The notes beneath the pieces were generated by a model. That model saw only the letters and a list, made by a program, of their open reading frames with translations. It did not search any database and had not been told where the DNA came from. This document shows, in pieces, positions 53,150 through 63,315 of a stretch of DNA of 64,000 nt. The stretch comes from Alteromonas aquimaris (GTDB taxonomy: Bacteria; Pseudomonadota; Gammaproteobacteria; Enterobacterales; Alteromonadaceae). Position 1 is the stretch's first letter, and each line of letters starts with the position of its first letter. A program made the position numbers and the translations under genes. Where the stretch lies: contig NZ_JAPFRD010000011.1 of assembly GCF_026183695.1 (NCBI RefSeq), positions 62,001 to 126,000 of the forward strand, in the 5' to 3' direction.

Positions 53150-56100
53150 TTGTTCTTCTAAGAAAAACTGATAATAAATATCTAACGCGTACTGTGATTG
53201 CTGTTCGATAGTGGCTTGTACCGCTTCGAGAAACAAATTAGGTGTCAGTTCATATTTTAACGCGAGGTCGGGTGGCCCCTGTCTTCTTCTCAAGGCCTGA
53301 CTGGAGCTGTCTTCCTTACTTAGGCCCACGTCAAAATTATATTCTACTGATAGTCTGTCGTTAATCTGGCCGGTCACCGATAACTTGGTGTCATTACCAC
53401 CGGGGCTGGATGTTGTGCCAATGCTTAAATTCTCGATACCTAGAGATTCACCTACCTGATTCGTTAACGACGTCGTACGAGACAGTCCAAATCCAACCAG
53501 CAGTGCTTCGTAGTTTGGATCCTGACTCTTGGAGTCGGGACCACGCCCGTTGAGCAGGTACGAAAGAACAGCGCCCTGGTTCATAGAGGGAGTTGAGAAC
53601 AGGTTAACATTTGGATTATCGGCTGCCCCATCAATCCTTATGCCGGCAATGACCCCATCAGCGGTTTTATCAGGATTCCTAATGGCTTCAATCAGTAAAA
53701 AAGGTTGATCGATTGGTCCATTAAACTGCACTTCCCCGGTTTGGATCAGCAAGTTTTGCCCATACGCTTCATAGCGACCATCTAAAATCTGTAAATCTCC
53801 ATAGCCGACAACGGCCGGTAACGTATTTACCCGAATAGCACCGTGCAGGTTTGCCGTAAGACCAAAGGCGTCCAGTTTTACTTCACCGCGTTTCGCCTCA
53901 TCAATTTTAACCTGAACGTTCGCATCAATGATATCAAGGGGATCTTCCTTAGGCGGTTCACCTCGTAGATACACATCTTTTGAGGGGGCAACCGCATTCT
54001 CTGGCAACTCTTCCACCACAATGCGCGCCCACGGAACATTAATGTCCCCCGTTACGGTAATGTTGCCAGGTTGAATGGATGCCGAAAGGTCCGGAGAGAC
54101 TTTTAACGTGGCTTGGCTATGCTTTACATCAAACTTGTCACCCGTCAGGTCCACGTTAAGAACCGGTGATGATGACCAGTCCAGGTCTCCCGACAGCGTG
54201 CCTTTTCCTTCTCCAAGCATGAAGCTTCCTGCAAACGTGGCAGCTTGCCCATCCAGCTGGATATGCTGCTGCCATTGGCTGATCGTGATTGGAGAATCCT
54301 CCACATTCATCGCGCCATTTTTTAAATCAATTTCGCCATTTAATGATAAATCATTCAGTTTTCCCCCCAAGGATACATGCCCGTTCAAGTTTCCCGTGAG
54401 TTCGCGAATGGCGGGTGATACCGGTTTAAGGGGGGCGATATCGATATCATTAAATACCACCCGACCGTCAAAGTTCCCTTCTGCAGAAAGGGGGGTTAAG
54501 TTGATATTTCCTTTAAATTCACCCAGTTCAGTACTGGTCACCAGCATCTTTGCGGTTAATTCATCGTTGACTGCTTCTCCCACCAGACTGACTTTACTTA
54601 ATGTGAGGGTGAGTGGATTTTGTTTGCCAATTTTCCATTTGGCAGGGGTTACCTGGATATTGAAATCGGCATCTAATGGTGAATCCTGCCCATAATTGCC
54701 GACACTTTGAATGGATAACATGGAGTCGGGGGTGGTGGGGAATACGTCAGGTAAGAATTCGTGCGCCCATAGCCCCAAGGGTAGACCTTTAGCATCAACG
54801 TTCCAAAACCCCTTTTTGTCACGATAGAGCAAATCTTTCATACAAAGTTGACCCTCCTTGCGTGAAAACCAGCAATTTTCTGTGGCTTTTACGATCAGTG
54901 GGTCTGCTTTGAATGCCACATCGAAGGCGTTTTGCAAGGACCATTGCGTATTGAATACCGCAACTTCGCTGGATTTTACATTCGCCTGCCAACTCTCGGT
55001 GTCGGCCTTCCAGTTACCTAACATCGCTAATTCTACAGTGTGTTCGGGATACGCTAAACTGATATCAATAGCGTGTTCGGCGAGTTCTCCTTCTACCTTT
55101 AAATCACCATTTAATGGCCCCTGCTCTGCCATGAACGCACTGAGGGTGGGCGATAGCCTGACGTTGTTAAACGACAAACTCGCCACTGCTTTGGGGTTCT
55201 GCCAGTTGCCGGAAGCATCAATTTTTCCCTTAATGCTTCCGCTCGCGCCGGAATATAATGAATTGAGCTGTTCCAAATCAATGAACACATCAGCGGTTAA
55301 GTAGCGCTGATTGATTAACTGACCTGCAAAGCGAACAATATTATTCTGCTGAGTCAGTGCCCCGGTCGAAACAATAAGATCACTTGCCTCGGAATAGACC
55401 ACCGAGCCTGTCAACGAAATGGGCAGGTCGGCCTGCAAAGCCGAAAGAGTTAAATCCGCGATACTGACTTCCAATCCTTTGGCCCCATATTGCAGCAGAC
55501 TGGGAATAGATCCATTTAAGTTTGTGGGTCCCTGGGCAACTAACCGGGCAGTGTTGATATCCACTAATTGGGTGTTGCCTTGCCAACTTATCGTATCGCT
55601 TAAGTACAAGGTGCCGGTGTTGTTGATTTCACCGTTTAATAATTTAAGGGTCAGTTTGTTAACGGCTACATTGTCGGGGGTAATAGTTGCGTCAACCGTT
55701 GCCGGGATAAAACCGGTTTGTAGGGTCGTGAGGGCGGTGTCGGCGCGTAACTGATAGGCGCCCATCTTGCCTTGCAGTGATAACGTTCCCTGATGCAATT
55801 TACTTTCTGGCAGGGCATCAATATTTTGCTCAGGCCAGGACAAATGCAAGGTTAACGGCAAATCATCGTTTAATACATTCACTTGCAGATGGGCTTGTGC
55901 CTGATAAGTTCCTTGCGTATTCAGGTCGACAGTTAAATTATTCAGCGCGCCATCAATATTAAGTTGTAAGGTTTGCTGTATATCCTGGACCTGAATCTTA
56001 GAGCCAGCCAGTAAACTAATCGCGTAGTTTTCTTTTAATGTCGCTTGAACATTAAGATCTAACGTCGCTAATTGATGTTTCACGAAGAGTTCTTTAAGCA

Positions 56101-56827
56101 ACACATCATGCTGTGCGAAATGCAGGCGTTTAAATTTTATCTGTTCTATTACCTGTTCAGCCTCACCTGATTTCAGCTTTAAGGTCTTAAACCTGAAACC
56201 ATTAATCTCGATGGGGATGGGCGTGCTTATTTCGGGCAATTCTGGAGTCGAGTAAGCCAGCGTATAGTTAGTGGGTTGCACACTGGGGGGCACATTTGCA
56301 GGGGCGATGGTGATACTCAGGCTTTCACCTTGTATTGCTGCTAACTTAATGCGTTGGTGCGCACTGCCGCGGCCCTTGAGTTGCTTCAATTCGATGACTT
56401 GCGCTGCTAAATCGAGCTTGACGCGATCCAATTCGAATGCCTGCACGCCAATGGGAAATGGCAGTTCGATATTTTCCACAGGCGGCTCATCCGTCTCTTC
56501 TTCGGACACAGCGAGTTGTTGCACCGCAACGCCAGCCAGCGATAGCTTCTCAATACAAATTTGGGGCGTGAAGAAACAGCCAAACTCAAACTTCACGTAT
56601 CCCTTTTCCAGATTGACCTGCCACGTGTCATTCTTCCACGTAAGGCCCTTAATATTTAACTCATTGGTTAAACTTCCACTGAGTGAATCAATCTGTAGTT
56701 CAGGCACACTCTTGATTGCGACCAGCTTGATAAGAGGCATGCTAAGGGGGGTGAGCAGAAATAGTAGCAGCACCAATACCAGCAGTACCGGAGACAACGT
56801 AAGCAGCAAAATGTTGCGCTTCTTCAT
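53108..56827 (-). CDS. tamB: Translocation and assembly module protein TamB
   Basis: 1239 aa. The N-terminal membrane helix (about 6-27) is followed by a very long beta-rich region of AsmA/VPS13-like repeats and the DUF490 C-terminus. Typical C-terminal phrases are GDLQILDGRYEAYGQNL, the motif NPNVNLFSTPSMNQGAVLSY and YQLFLEEQ-like ending LDIYYQFFLEEQ. TamB spans the periplasm and, with TamA, moves phospholipids and helps insert outer-membrane proteins. It overlaps tamA by 4 nt. Confidence 0.95.
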   Translation of the reverse strand: MKKRNILLLTLSPVLLVLVLLLFLLTPLSMPLIKLVAIKSVPELQIDSLSGSLTNELNIKGLTWKNDTWQVNLEKGYVKFEFGCFFTPQICIEKLSLAGVAVQQLAVSEEETDEPPVENIELPFPIGVQAFELDRVKLDLAAQVIELKQLKGRGSAHQRIKLAAIQGESLSITIAPANVPPSVQPTNYTLAYSTPELPEISTPIPIEINGFRFKTLKLKSGEAEQVIEQIKFKRLHFAQHDVLLKELFVKHQLATLDLNVQATLKENYAISLLAGSKIQVQDIQQTLQLNIDGALNNLTVDLNTQGTYQAQAHLQVNVLNDDLPLTLHLSWPEQNIDALPESKLHQGTLSLQGKMGAYQLRADTALTTLQTGFIPATVDATITPDNVAVNKLTLKLLNGEINNTGTLYLSDTISWQGNTQLVDINTARLVAQGPTNLNGSIPSLLQYGAKGLEVSIADLTLSALQADLPISLTGSVVYSEASDLIVSTGALTQQNNIVRFAGQLINQRYLTADVFIDLEQLNSLYSGASGSIKGKIDASGNWQNPKAVASLSFNNVRLSPTLSAFMAEQGPLNGDLKVEGELAEHAIDISLAYPEHTVELAMLGNWKADTESWQANVKSSEVAVFNTQWSLQNAFDVAFKADPLIVKATENCWFSRKEGQLCMKDLLYRDKKGFWNVDAKGLPLGLWAHEFLPDVFPTTPDSMLSIQSVGNYGQDSPLDADFNIQVTPAKWKIGKQNPLTLTLSKVSLVGEAVNDELTAKMLVTSTELGEFKGNINLTPLSAEGNFDGRVVFNDIDIAPLKPVSPAIRELTGNLNGHVSLGGKLNDLSLNGEIDLKNGAMNVEDSPITISQWQQHIQLDGQAATFAGSFMLGEGKGTLSGDLDWSSSPVLNVDLTGDKFDVKHSQATLKVSPDLSASIQPGNITVTGDINVPWARIVVEELPENAVAPSKDVYLRGEPPKEDPLDIIDANVQVKIDEAKRGEVKLDAFGLTANLHGAIRVNTLPAVVGYGDLQILDGRYEAYGQNLLIQTGEVQFNGPIDQPFLLIEAIRNPDKTADGVIAGIRIDGAADNPNVNLFSTPSMNQGAVLSYLLNGRGPDSKSQDPNYEALLVGFGLSRTTSLTNQVGESLGIENLSIGTTSSPGGNDTKLSVTGQINDRLSVEYNFDVGLSKEDSSSQALRRRQGPPDLALKYELTPNLFLEAVQATIEQQSQYALDIYYQFFLEEQQKPVINEKLTKEQ

Positions 56828-58629
56828 AGTTCAGGGCCTATCATAAAATGAATTCTCCAACTATCTTCATAATCGGAAAAACCCCGGGCAACATAAAAGC
56901 GAACCGGTCCAAACGGTGATATCCAATGAATACCAGGACCTACGCCAATGGCATAATCGATGGTGCCGCTAATGTCATTGGTGGCCGTACCCATATCGAC
57001 GAAAGCGGCTGCGCGCCAGTTATCTTTAAATTGATAAGCATATTCAATACTTTGCGTGGTCAAATACTTTGCGCCAATCGTGGCTTCGGTACGCTCACCC
57101 GTGACTGGGTTGAAAACTTCCGAGCGCGGCGAAATGTCTCTGTATGCAAAGCCCCTTACACTTTGATCGCCTCCGGCAAAGAAGCGAAGTGAAGCCGGTA
57201 CACGGTCAAAATCATTAGTTTTTATCGCGCCCAGTTCTGCTCGACCTACCCAGCGATGTTTACCATAGGTACGAATTATTTTTCCTTCCACCCCGCCTTT
57301 CATGATGTCGATATCGGAAAGCAGATCTTCCCGCCCAATTTGGAAATAACCTTTCAGGTAAAGCCCTTTTGTAACATTAAGAAAATCATCTTTCTTTAGA
57401 TATCGGATTGCATAACCGGGCATCACCAATTCGGTAGTGCGAGGAATTTCATCGCCTTGCCTGTAGTTTTCTTTCAGATAGGTTACCGAACCATCCTGTT
57501 GCCATGGGGAATCAGTTTCCTGCCAATATCGGTGAGTGGAGAGCGAAAGTGTCTCACTTTGTGTCGCCGTATTAGAATATTCAATGAACTGATAGCCTGC
57601 CTCGATACTCACATAGTCATTGGAAATATTTTCCATGGGAATGCGGTAATCCATGGTCAATGATTGTTCGGGCTCTGATAAAAATAATTCTGAGTTGACT
57701 GAATGGCCACGTGAATTTACCCAGGGGCGTTCCCAGCGCAAACGAAATCGGGGGCCGGTGTCAGTCGCCGCGCCAACGCCTACGTTAAAGGCGTCCCGGG
57801 GTTTATGCAGCGCCGTGACTTCGATGGGGACAACATAATCAACCGCTTTATTCACCACGGGACGAGCGATAACACGGGTAAAATAACCTGACTGGTTCAG
57901 TCGCCGATTGTATTCCGTTAACTTTTCAGCGCTATACGGCTCTCCTTTTTCAAACGGCGTAATTCGTTCAATGATGGCGACGGCTTTATCCTCGCCCACT
58001 ATGCGGATCCCGCCAAACTTATAGCGGCGGCCACTTTGCGCAATGAGCAAAATGTTTGCTTCGCGTTGCTCCCTGACTAAATCCAGTCGCGTGGCCTGCC
58101 AGTTAAAATCAAAATAGCCATGGGAAAGGGCGTAGTTAAACATGGAGGATTTAAATGCTTCGTAAACGGGCTGTTCCAGCGTGTCACCCGGCTTTAACGG
58201 GAAAGCATTAAACCGTTTTCTAAATTCATCATCTTGGCGTCCCTCGCCGATGATTTCCCGCGTTACATTGGCTACTTTTAACGGACTGTTCAGGGAAACT
58301 AGCAACGCCACCACGGCGTCTTTTTTTACTTCTACGAGGGTTTCACTATTGTAATAACCAAAGGGTTTAACAGCGGTAGCAACGGTTTCAGCCACTTGCT
58401 CCCGCCAAAACGGGTCCGCCAGGTTGGAGGGTTCAACTTTTAAGTTGTTTAGATGTAGTTTGATATTATCTTTAAGTTTATCGTTTTCGACGCCTTTGAT
58501 GTCGTAATCCACTGCTAACAGTGTCACATTGTGAAATAGGCAACAAAGTGCCATCAGATAGATAGCCAGGCGCTTATGCTGAATAGTAAAATTGAGGAAA
58601 TTACTGCTTTTGAATAGCGTGAAGTGCAC
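56824..58629 (-). CDS. tamA: Outer-membrane translocation protein TamA
   Basis: 601 aa. A signal peptide (about 20-40, cleavage after LLA) precedes three POTRA domains (about 43-270) and a 16-stranded barrel of the Omp85 superfamily. Family marks are the FFAGGDQSVRGFAYRD block (conserved VRGF loop) and a final aromatic strand pattern near RIHFMIGPEL. It works with TamB (overlapping start/stop ATGA). No strong promoter feature is seen in the region shared with the divergent SPFH gene. Confidence 0.95.
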   Translation of the reverse strand: MHFTLFKSSNFLNFTIQHKRLAIYLMALCCLFHNVTLLAVDYDIKGVENDKLKDNIKLHLNNLKVEPSNLADPFWREQVAETVATAVKPFGYYNSETLVEVKKDAVVALLVSLNSPLKVANVTREIIGEGRQDDEFRKRFNAFPLKPGDTLEQPVYEAFKSSMFNYALSHGYFDFNWQATRLDLVREQREANILLIAQSGRRYKFGGIRIVGEDKAVAIIERITPFEKGEPYSAEKLTEYNRRLNQSGYFTRVIARPVVNKAVDYVVPIEVTALHKPRDAFNVGVGAATDTGPRFRLRWERPWVNSRGHSVNSELFLSEPEQSLTMDYRIPMENISNDYVSIEAGYQFIEYSNTATQSETLSLSTHRYWQETDSPWQQDGSVTYLKENYRQGDEIPRTTELVMPGYAIRYLKKDDFLNVTKGLYLKGYFQIGREDLLSDIDIMKGGVEGKIIRTYGKHRWVGRAELGAIKTNDFDRVPASLRFFAGGDQSVRGFAYRDISPRSEVFNPVTGERTEATIGAKYLTTQSIEYAYQFKDNWRAAAFVDMGTATNDISGTIDYAIGVGPGIHWISPFGPVRFYVARGFSDYEDSWRIHFMIGPEL

Positions 58630-58984
58630 AGTCCCTAGTCTCTTGAATCCTGTGGTGAGGTGAACGCACCGAGGCAGAAAAATCGCATTATAACCTGGAT
58701 AGTAGAGACTTTTTTATTGATTTGGTACAAATACAACAGATTACGCATAAAATAACTCGGAAATATTTTTCAAAGGGCAAACCGCGAGAAGTGGTGACAT
58801 CTCTTTTTCTACTTTAATTGCTCAAGAAAGGATTGCTGTATATTTTATTAATGACGAAAATTTAACGGGTAACTAGACGAGGACGTTTTTACCGCATTAG
58901 GCGAGTTTCCAAAGAGGGAAATTTTGAGTAAAGTAAGCAAAGGGTAAGTTATAACAACACCCACCATACAAGGAATCATGTCGC
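58630..58984. other. Divergent intergenic region between tamA and the SPFH gene
   Basis: About 350 bp, AT-rich. It should contain both promoters. AAGGAATC lies shortly before the SPFH start codon and serves as ribosome site. No clear operator, repeat or small gene is seen. Confidence 0.45.
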
Positions 58985-59944
58985 ATGGAAACTCTAACAG
59001 GACCTGAACTTTTCGGCTTCGCCTGGAAAGTTATCGCAATACTCGTAGTACTGGTTGTGGTGAAAACCGGTATACGGTTCGTTCCGCAAAATCGAGCTTA
59101 TATTATTGAACGTTTTGGCAAGTACAACCGCTCGATGGCCGCCGGACTCAATTTCGCTATCCCCATCATTGAATCTGTTGCCGCAGACCGCTCGCTTAAA
59201 GAGCAACCTATTGATGTGCCCTCCCAAGGCGCGATTACCAGAGATAATATAACGTTGACAGTGGACGGCGTGCTATATATTCGTGTGATTGACCCGGTTA
59301 AGGCAACCTATGGGGTAGAAGATTATAAATTTGCTGTGTCCCAGTTAGCGCAAACCGCCATGCGCAGTGAAATTGGCAAGATGGAACTGGATAAAACATT
59401 TGAAGAAAGAGAGTTGCTGAATACTGCAATAGTGAATGCACTCAATGAGGCCAGTGACCCCTGGGGTGTTCAGGTGCTGCGTTATGAAATAAAAGATATC
59501 ACGCCGCCTCAATCTGTGATGGAGGCGATGGAAGCGCAAATGAAGGCTGAGCGGGTGCGACGGGCAAAAATTCTCGAGTCCGAGGGTGAACGCCAGTCCG
59601 CAATTAATATCGCAGAAGGACACAAAGCATCGAAAGTGCTGGCAGCGGAAGCGGAAAAATCAGAGAAAATTTTATACGCTGAAGGGGAAGCCCAAGCAAT
59701 ATTGAAAGTGGCTGAAGCTCAGGCAGAGTCGTTGCGGGTGGTAGGTGAGCAAGCTGCAACAGACAAGGGAGCAAAAGCTATTCAACTGGATCTGGCGATC
59801 AAAGCCATAGAAGCGAAAAAAGCAATTGCGGATGAAAGCTCGGTCATTTTATTGCCAGAGAGTGCTACGGATCCATCTTCATTAGTTGCACAGGCGATGG
59901 CAGTGATGAGCAAAATTAATGCAACCCGGGTAAAGGCAGACTAA
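58985..59944 (+). CDS. SPFH/band-7 stomatin-like protein (QmcA type)
   Basis: 319 aa. An N-terminal membrane helix (about 11-28) is followed by the SPFH domain (IIERFGKYNRSMAAGLNF, and DNITLTVDGVLYIRVIDP) and an Ala/Glu-rich coiled coil (about 190-260). Members of this group (QmcA, paraslipins) form oligomeric membrane rafts and influence FtsH-type protease action. The gene's stop overlaps the NfeD gene's start by one base, the classic stomatin-NfeD operon. Confidence 0.92.
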   Translation: METLTGPELFGFAWKVIAILVVLVVVKTGIRFVPQNRAYIIERFGKYNRSMAAGLNFAIPIIESVAADRSLKEQPIDVPSQGAITRDNITLTVDGVLYIRVIDPVKATYGVEDYKFAVSQLAQTAMRSEIGKMELDKTFEERELLNTAIVNALNEASDPWGVQVLRYEIKDITPPQSVMEAMEAQMKAERVRRAKILESEGERQSAINIAEGHKASKVLAAEAEKSEKILYAEGEAQAILKVAEAQAESLRVVGEQAATDKGAKAIQLDLAIKAIEAKKAIADESSVILLPESATDPSSLVAQAMAVMSKINATRVKAD

Positions 59945-60396
59945 TGTTAGGTGAACTTCCACAAAGCGCACCCGCAATAGCGATGTTGTTGGGATTAGGG
60001 CTGATTTTAGTTGACGTGCTGATACTGGGTGGAGGAACTATTATTCTCACCGTCGCCGGTATCACGTTTCTGGTGATGTCGGGATTATTGTACACGAATG
60101 TAATTCAATCCTGGGACGTGGCTTTGCTGGTATTTGCAGTGTTGGTGGGGGGGCTTTCACTTATCTTGTGGAAGCCATTAAAAAACTTCACTAAAAATAC
60201 CTCTAAAAAGAAAACCAAAACGGACTACCACGGGATTAGGTTTGATTTGCCCGAAGATTTACGCAAAGGGCAACACGTACCTTACAGCTATTCCGGAATT
60301 ACCTGGCAAGTTTATAGCGACACCGAAATCACCGCCGGCAGTACCGTGAAAGTGGTGGATGTCAGTGTCGGTAAATGGTTTGTGAAACCCATCTAA
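59944..60396 (+). CDS. NfeD-family membrane protein
   Basis: 150 aa. Two or three hydrophobic segments (about 15-30, 34-52 and 60-80) precede an OB-fold C-terminal domain (about 95-148) with GITWQVYSDTEITAGSTVKVVDV. This is the short NfeD1b-like form that lacks the protease domain. It pairs with the SPFH protein encoded immediately upstream and probably stabilises its assembly. Confidence 0.9.
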   Translation: MLGELPQSAPAIAMLLGLGLILVDVLILGGGTIILTVAGITFLVMSGLLYTNVIQSWDVALLVFAVLVGGLSLILWKPLKNFTKNTSKKKTKTDYHGIRFDLPEDLRKGQHVPYSYSGITWQVYSDTEITAGSTVKVVDVSVGKWFVKPI

Positions 60397-60440
60397 CGTG
60401 GGGTTGAGGACAGCGTACCAGCACGATGATGGTTTGCTTA

Positions 60441-61034
60441 TCACACCAGTGACGGTAACACCGAGGCCACCAACAGCACTGCCATTGAAACATTAAACAT
60501 CCGCAGCGTTCTCGGCTTGGAAAGAAAATAGCGTAATTTGGTACCGGCCATCACCCACGAAGAGATGCAGGGTAGGTTTATTACGCCAAATACCAGGGCA
60601 ACAAACAAAATGCTCGACACCTCTCTTCCTGGCGCATAAACCGTGATCGCTGTGAGTGCCATTGTCCAAGCCTTAGGATTCACCCACTGGAACAGCGCCG
60701 CCTGTAAAAAGGTCATTGGCCGGCCGGTATTTTTTGTTTGCCAGTTGGCCTCATTGGCGGTGGCAATTCGATACGCCAGGTATAACAAATACACCAAACT
60801 AACCACGCGTAATATTGAATAAACCACGGGAAAGCGGTCAAACGCGACCATCACACCCAACCCCACCGCAGCAATCATTAACGTAAACCCAAGCCCAACG
60901 CCAAACATATGTGGCAGGGTGCGTTTGATGCCGTAATTGACGCCGGATGTCATCAGCATAATATTGTTGGGGCCTGGGGTGATAGACGACACCAGAGCAA
61001 AAAGACTGAGGCCGGCCAATATTTCAGTTGTCAT
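60441..61034 (-). CDS. LysE-family amino-acid/metabolite exporter
   Basis: 197 aa with six predicted membrane segments. The N-terminus ITPGPNNIMLMTSG is the LysE/RhtB signature and FQWVNPKAWTMALT marks helix five's entry. These proteins export amino acids or homoserine lactones. It is divergent from an Lrp-type regulator (start 77 nt away), so the regulator probably controls it. Confidence 0.9.
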   Translation of the reverse strand: MTTEILAGLSLFALVSSITPGPNNIMLMTSGVNYGIKRTLPHMFGVGLGFTLMIAAVGLGVMVAFDRFPVVYSILRVVSLVYLLYLAYRIATANEANWQTKNTGRPMTFLQAALFQWVNPKAWTMALTAITVYAPGREVSSILFVALVFGVINLPCISSWVMAGTKLRYFLSKPRTLRMFNVSMAVLLVASVLPSLV

Positions 61035-61111
61035 GATTATTTACCCTAATACGCTTGTAGGAACAATTTTACTCCGGTAATGTCATCATTTCTCAGCGTT
61101 AACAATCGTAA

Positions 61112-61585
61112 ATGGCGAACTTTATGCAACAAACTTTCAAAATTGACTCTTATAACAAAAGAATATTGTCAGAGCTGCAAAAGAATGCGCGTATTTCGAA
61201 CGCAGAGCTTGCCGATATTATTGGTTTGTCTCCCTCAGCCTGTTTGCGCCGGGTTCAGGACCTTGAGAGTAAAGGGGTCATTGCAGGCTATCGGGTGATA
61301 CTTAATGAAAAGTTATTAGGCAATGGTTTTACCGCTTATGTGGCAGTCGGGCTTAAATCTCACTCCAAATCTTCTCAGGCAGCATTTGAAGAAGCAGTCA
61401 GTGGTGCGCTCGAGGTCAAAGAATGTCATAACGTTACAGGGGCATTTGAATATCTTTTACGGGTGGAAACATCCGACATTGACGCATTTAAACGATTCCA
61501 TACCGACGTTCTGGGTTCGATTCCGCAGGTTAATACGATAAGTACGCATGTGGTGATGGAATCGGCAAAAGATGAGAGGCGATAA
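61112..61585 (+). CDS. Lrp/AsnC-family transcriptional regulator
   Basis: 157 aa from the ATG at 61112 (a second in-frame Met is four codons later). The helix-turn-helix is ARISNAELADIIGLSPSACLRRVQDLE, and the RAM ligand-binding domain follows (about 75-150) with GAFEYLLRVE. The likely target is the divergent LysE-type exporter, with an amino acid as effector. Confidence 0.92.
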   Translation: MANFMQQTFKIDSYNKRILSELQKNARISNAELADIIGLSPSACLRRVQDLESKGVIAGYRVILNEKLLGNGFTAYVAVGLKSHSKSSQAAFEEAVSGALEVKECHNVTGAFEYLLRVETSDIDAFKRFHTDVLGSIPQVNTISTHVVMESAKDERR

Positions 61586-61651
61586 CAGCAGGTAGTGTTC
61601 AGTTTGGAAATAAACGGTTAAATCGGTCTCTTTATCGGATTACCACAGGAC

Positions 61652-62923
61652 ATGCCGCAGGAAGATGGTATCATCCCGGCCTATTTTTCTGACCTTGCAG
61701 TCACTTTCATGCGCGACGCTTCACTGACAACTTCTGCCACACCTACACTTCACTTAGCTGAGTTTATTGCGTTGATGGCGCTGCTGACTTCTTTCGTGGC
61801 GTTAAGTCTCGACGCCATGCTACCTGCACTTAACCAGATAGGTGAGGATCTCCAGGCTAAAAATCTTCAACAGGTTCACCTGACAATTACCGTTTTCTTC
61901 GTCGGCATGGGGCTCGGTCAGTTATTTTTCGGTCCCTTCGCTGACGCTAAGGGTAGAAGGGCAACTATTTTAGTCGGTTTACTCATTTTTGCTGCGGGCA
62001 CATTGGTCTGTATGCTGGCGACCAGCATGGAGATGTTACTTTACGGCAGAGTGATTCAGGCGATTGGAGTGGCGGGGCCGCGTATTGCGTCGATGGCGAT
62101 TATTCGGGATATTTATGTAGGGAACGCGATGGCCAGAGTAATGAGTTTTATTATGATGGTGTTTATCCTGGTACCTATGCTTGCTCCGGTTGTTGGACAA
62201 ATGGTGCTCAATGCGTTTTCGTGGCGACACATTTTCACTTTATTTTTGTTAATGGCAATAATTGTGGGGTGTTGGTTTTTTGCCCGTCAACCGGAAACCC
62301 TTTCGCCCTCTAACCGTAGTCCGTTCAGCTTAAAACAATTACAAGCCTCGTGTCTGGTAATTTTTCGCCACAGAGGTGTTATGGGGTATACCCTTGCAAT
62401 GGGTTGCATCTTCGGCTCTTTTCTAGCGTACCTGAGTGCCTCACAAACTATTTTTCAAACGTTTTATAAAACCGGCCACCACTTTCCGTACTATTTTGCG
62501 ACCTTAGCGTTCGCGGTGGGTCTTGCCTCACTTTTTAACGGCACCATGGTATTGCGGGTGGGCATGAGGAGACTTTGCCGCGTAGCACTCTACGGCGTGA
62601 TTAGCTTTTCACTGATATTTACCGCCATAATCCATCAGTGGGAAGGGCTGCCCCCGTTATGGATAACTGTCATCACCATGTTCTGTGGCTTCTTTTTTAT
62701 CGGTATACTCTTTGGAAATCTCAATGCCATGGCAATGCAACCTCTAGGCAACATGGCAGGACTTGGAGCGGCGATTATTGGCTCGATATCCAGTCTGCTG
62801 GCTGTGCCAATTGCTATGAGTATCGATGCATTCATCCACACTACCCTTTATCCCATCGGGGTAGGTTTCATCGTTTTTATGTCGCTCGCGTTTTTCGCTG
62901 TCAATTACGCTGAGCGAGATTGA
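61652..62923 (+). CDS. MFS transporter of the Bcr/CflA drug-resistance family
   Basis: 423 aa with twelve hydrophobic segments. The motif A region reads GQLFFGPFADAKGRR (about residues 89-103), and the start EFIALMALLTSFVALSLDAMLPAL is typical of Bcr/CflA proteins. An N-terminal extension of about 30 residues precedes the first helix, and the true start may be the Met at residue 15. It probably expels drugs or metabolites using the proton gradient. Confidence 0.88.
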   Translation: MPQEDGIIPAYFSDLAVTFMRDASLTTSATPTLHLAEFIALMALLTSFVALSLDAMLPALNQIGEDLQAKNLQQVHLTITVFFVGMGLGQLFFGPFADAKGRRATILVGLLIFAAGTLVCMLATSMEMLLYGRVIQAIGVAGPRIASMAIIRDIYVGNAMARVMSFIMMVFILVPMLAPVVGQMVLNAFSWRHIFTLFLLMAIIVGCWFFARQPETLSPSNRSPFSLKQLQASCLVIFRHRGVMGYTLAMGCIFGSFLAYLSASQTIFQTFYKTGHHFPYYFATLAFAVGLASLFNGTMVLRVGMRRLCRVALYGVISFSLIFTAIIHQWEGLPPLWITVITMFCGFFFIGILFGNLNAMAMQPLGNMAGLGAAIIGSISSLLAVPIAMSIDAFIHTTLYPIGVGFIVFMSLAFFAVNYAERD

Positions 62924-62982
62924 GCCGGATAAAAACCTTATCAAGTAAAATCGCAAGCTTCTTAATAACTGAATGACGCTTT

Positions 62983-63315
62983 TTATTTGACTAATTGAAT
63001 TTTTGCCAGGGGTTTTTGATTTTCTTCAATGGCGACAATGCGCGGTTGGCGTCTGCCACGACGTACTTTATCGTAATGCACTTCTTTAGCGTCGAGTTGT
63101 TTGCAGAATTCGTAGAAAGACATGTAATCATCACGATTAAAGTCTTCATTTAGGCGGGTCATTTGGGAGTCGATATACAGATTGTCTCCATTAACGGTGA
63201 TACTTGCAAAAGCGCTGTATGGTTGACCAAACTCTTGTACACGTAACGCTCGCACCATTTTGACTTCAAAAATCCAATCTCCAACTTGTGTAAAACGGGA
63301 CATTCCTGCTTGCAT
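62983..63315 (-). CDS. Conserved hypothetical protein (small, basic)
   Basis: 110 aa from the ATG at 63315 (Met5 is another option). There is no signal peptide or membrane segment. It has phrases such as SAFASITVNGDNLYIDSQM and DDYMSFYEFCKQL and a basic RRGRRQPRI patch that might contact nucleic acid. I recognise the style of an Alteromonadales-restricted protein but cannot name a family. AGAGGTAAAT lies just upstream as ribosome site. Confidence 0.7.
   Translation of the reverse strand: MQAGMSRFTQVGDWIFEVKMVRALRVQEFGQPYSAFASITVNGDNLYIDSQMTRLNEDFNRDDYMSFYEFCKQLDAKEVHYDKVRRGRRQPRIVAIEENQKPLAKIQLVK

Noticed and set aside
54075-54695. Frame of 206 aa opposite tamB
   Set aside because: The composition is that of a shadow frame, and tamB is unambiguous on the other strand.
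56271-56846. Frame of 191 aa opposite the 5' part of tamB
   Set aside because: Shadow of tamB, with Ser/Cys-rich composition and no ribosome site.
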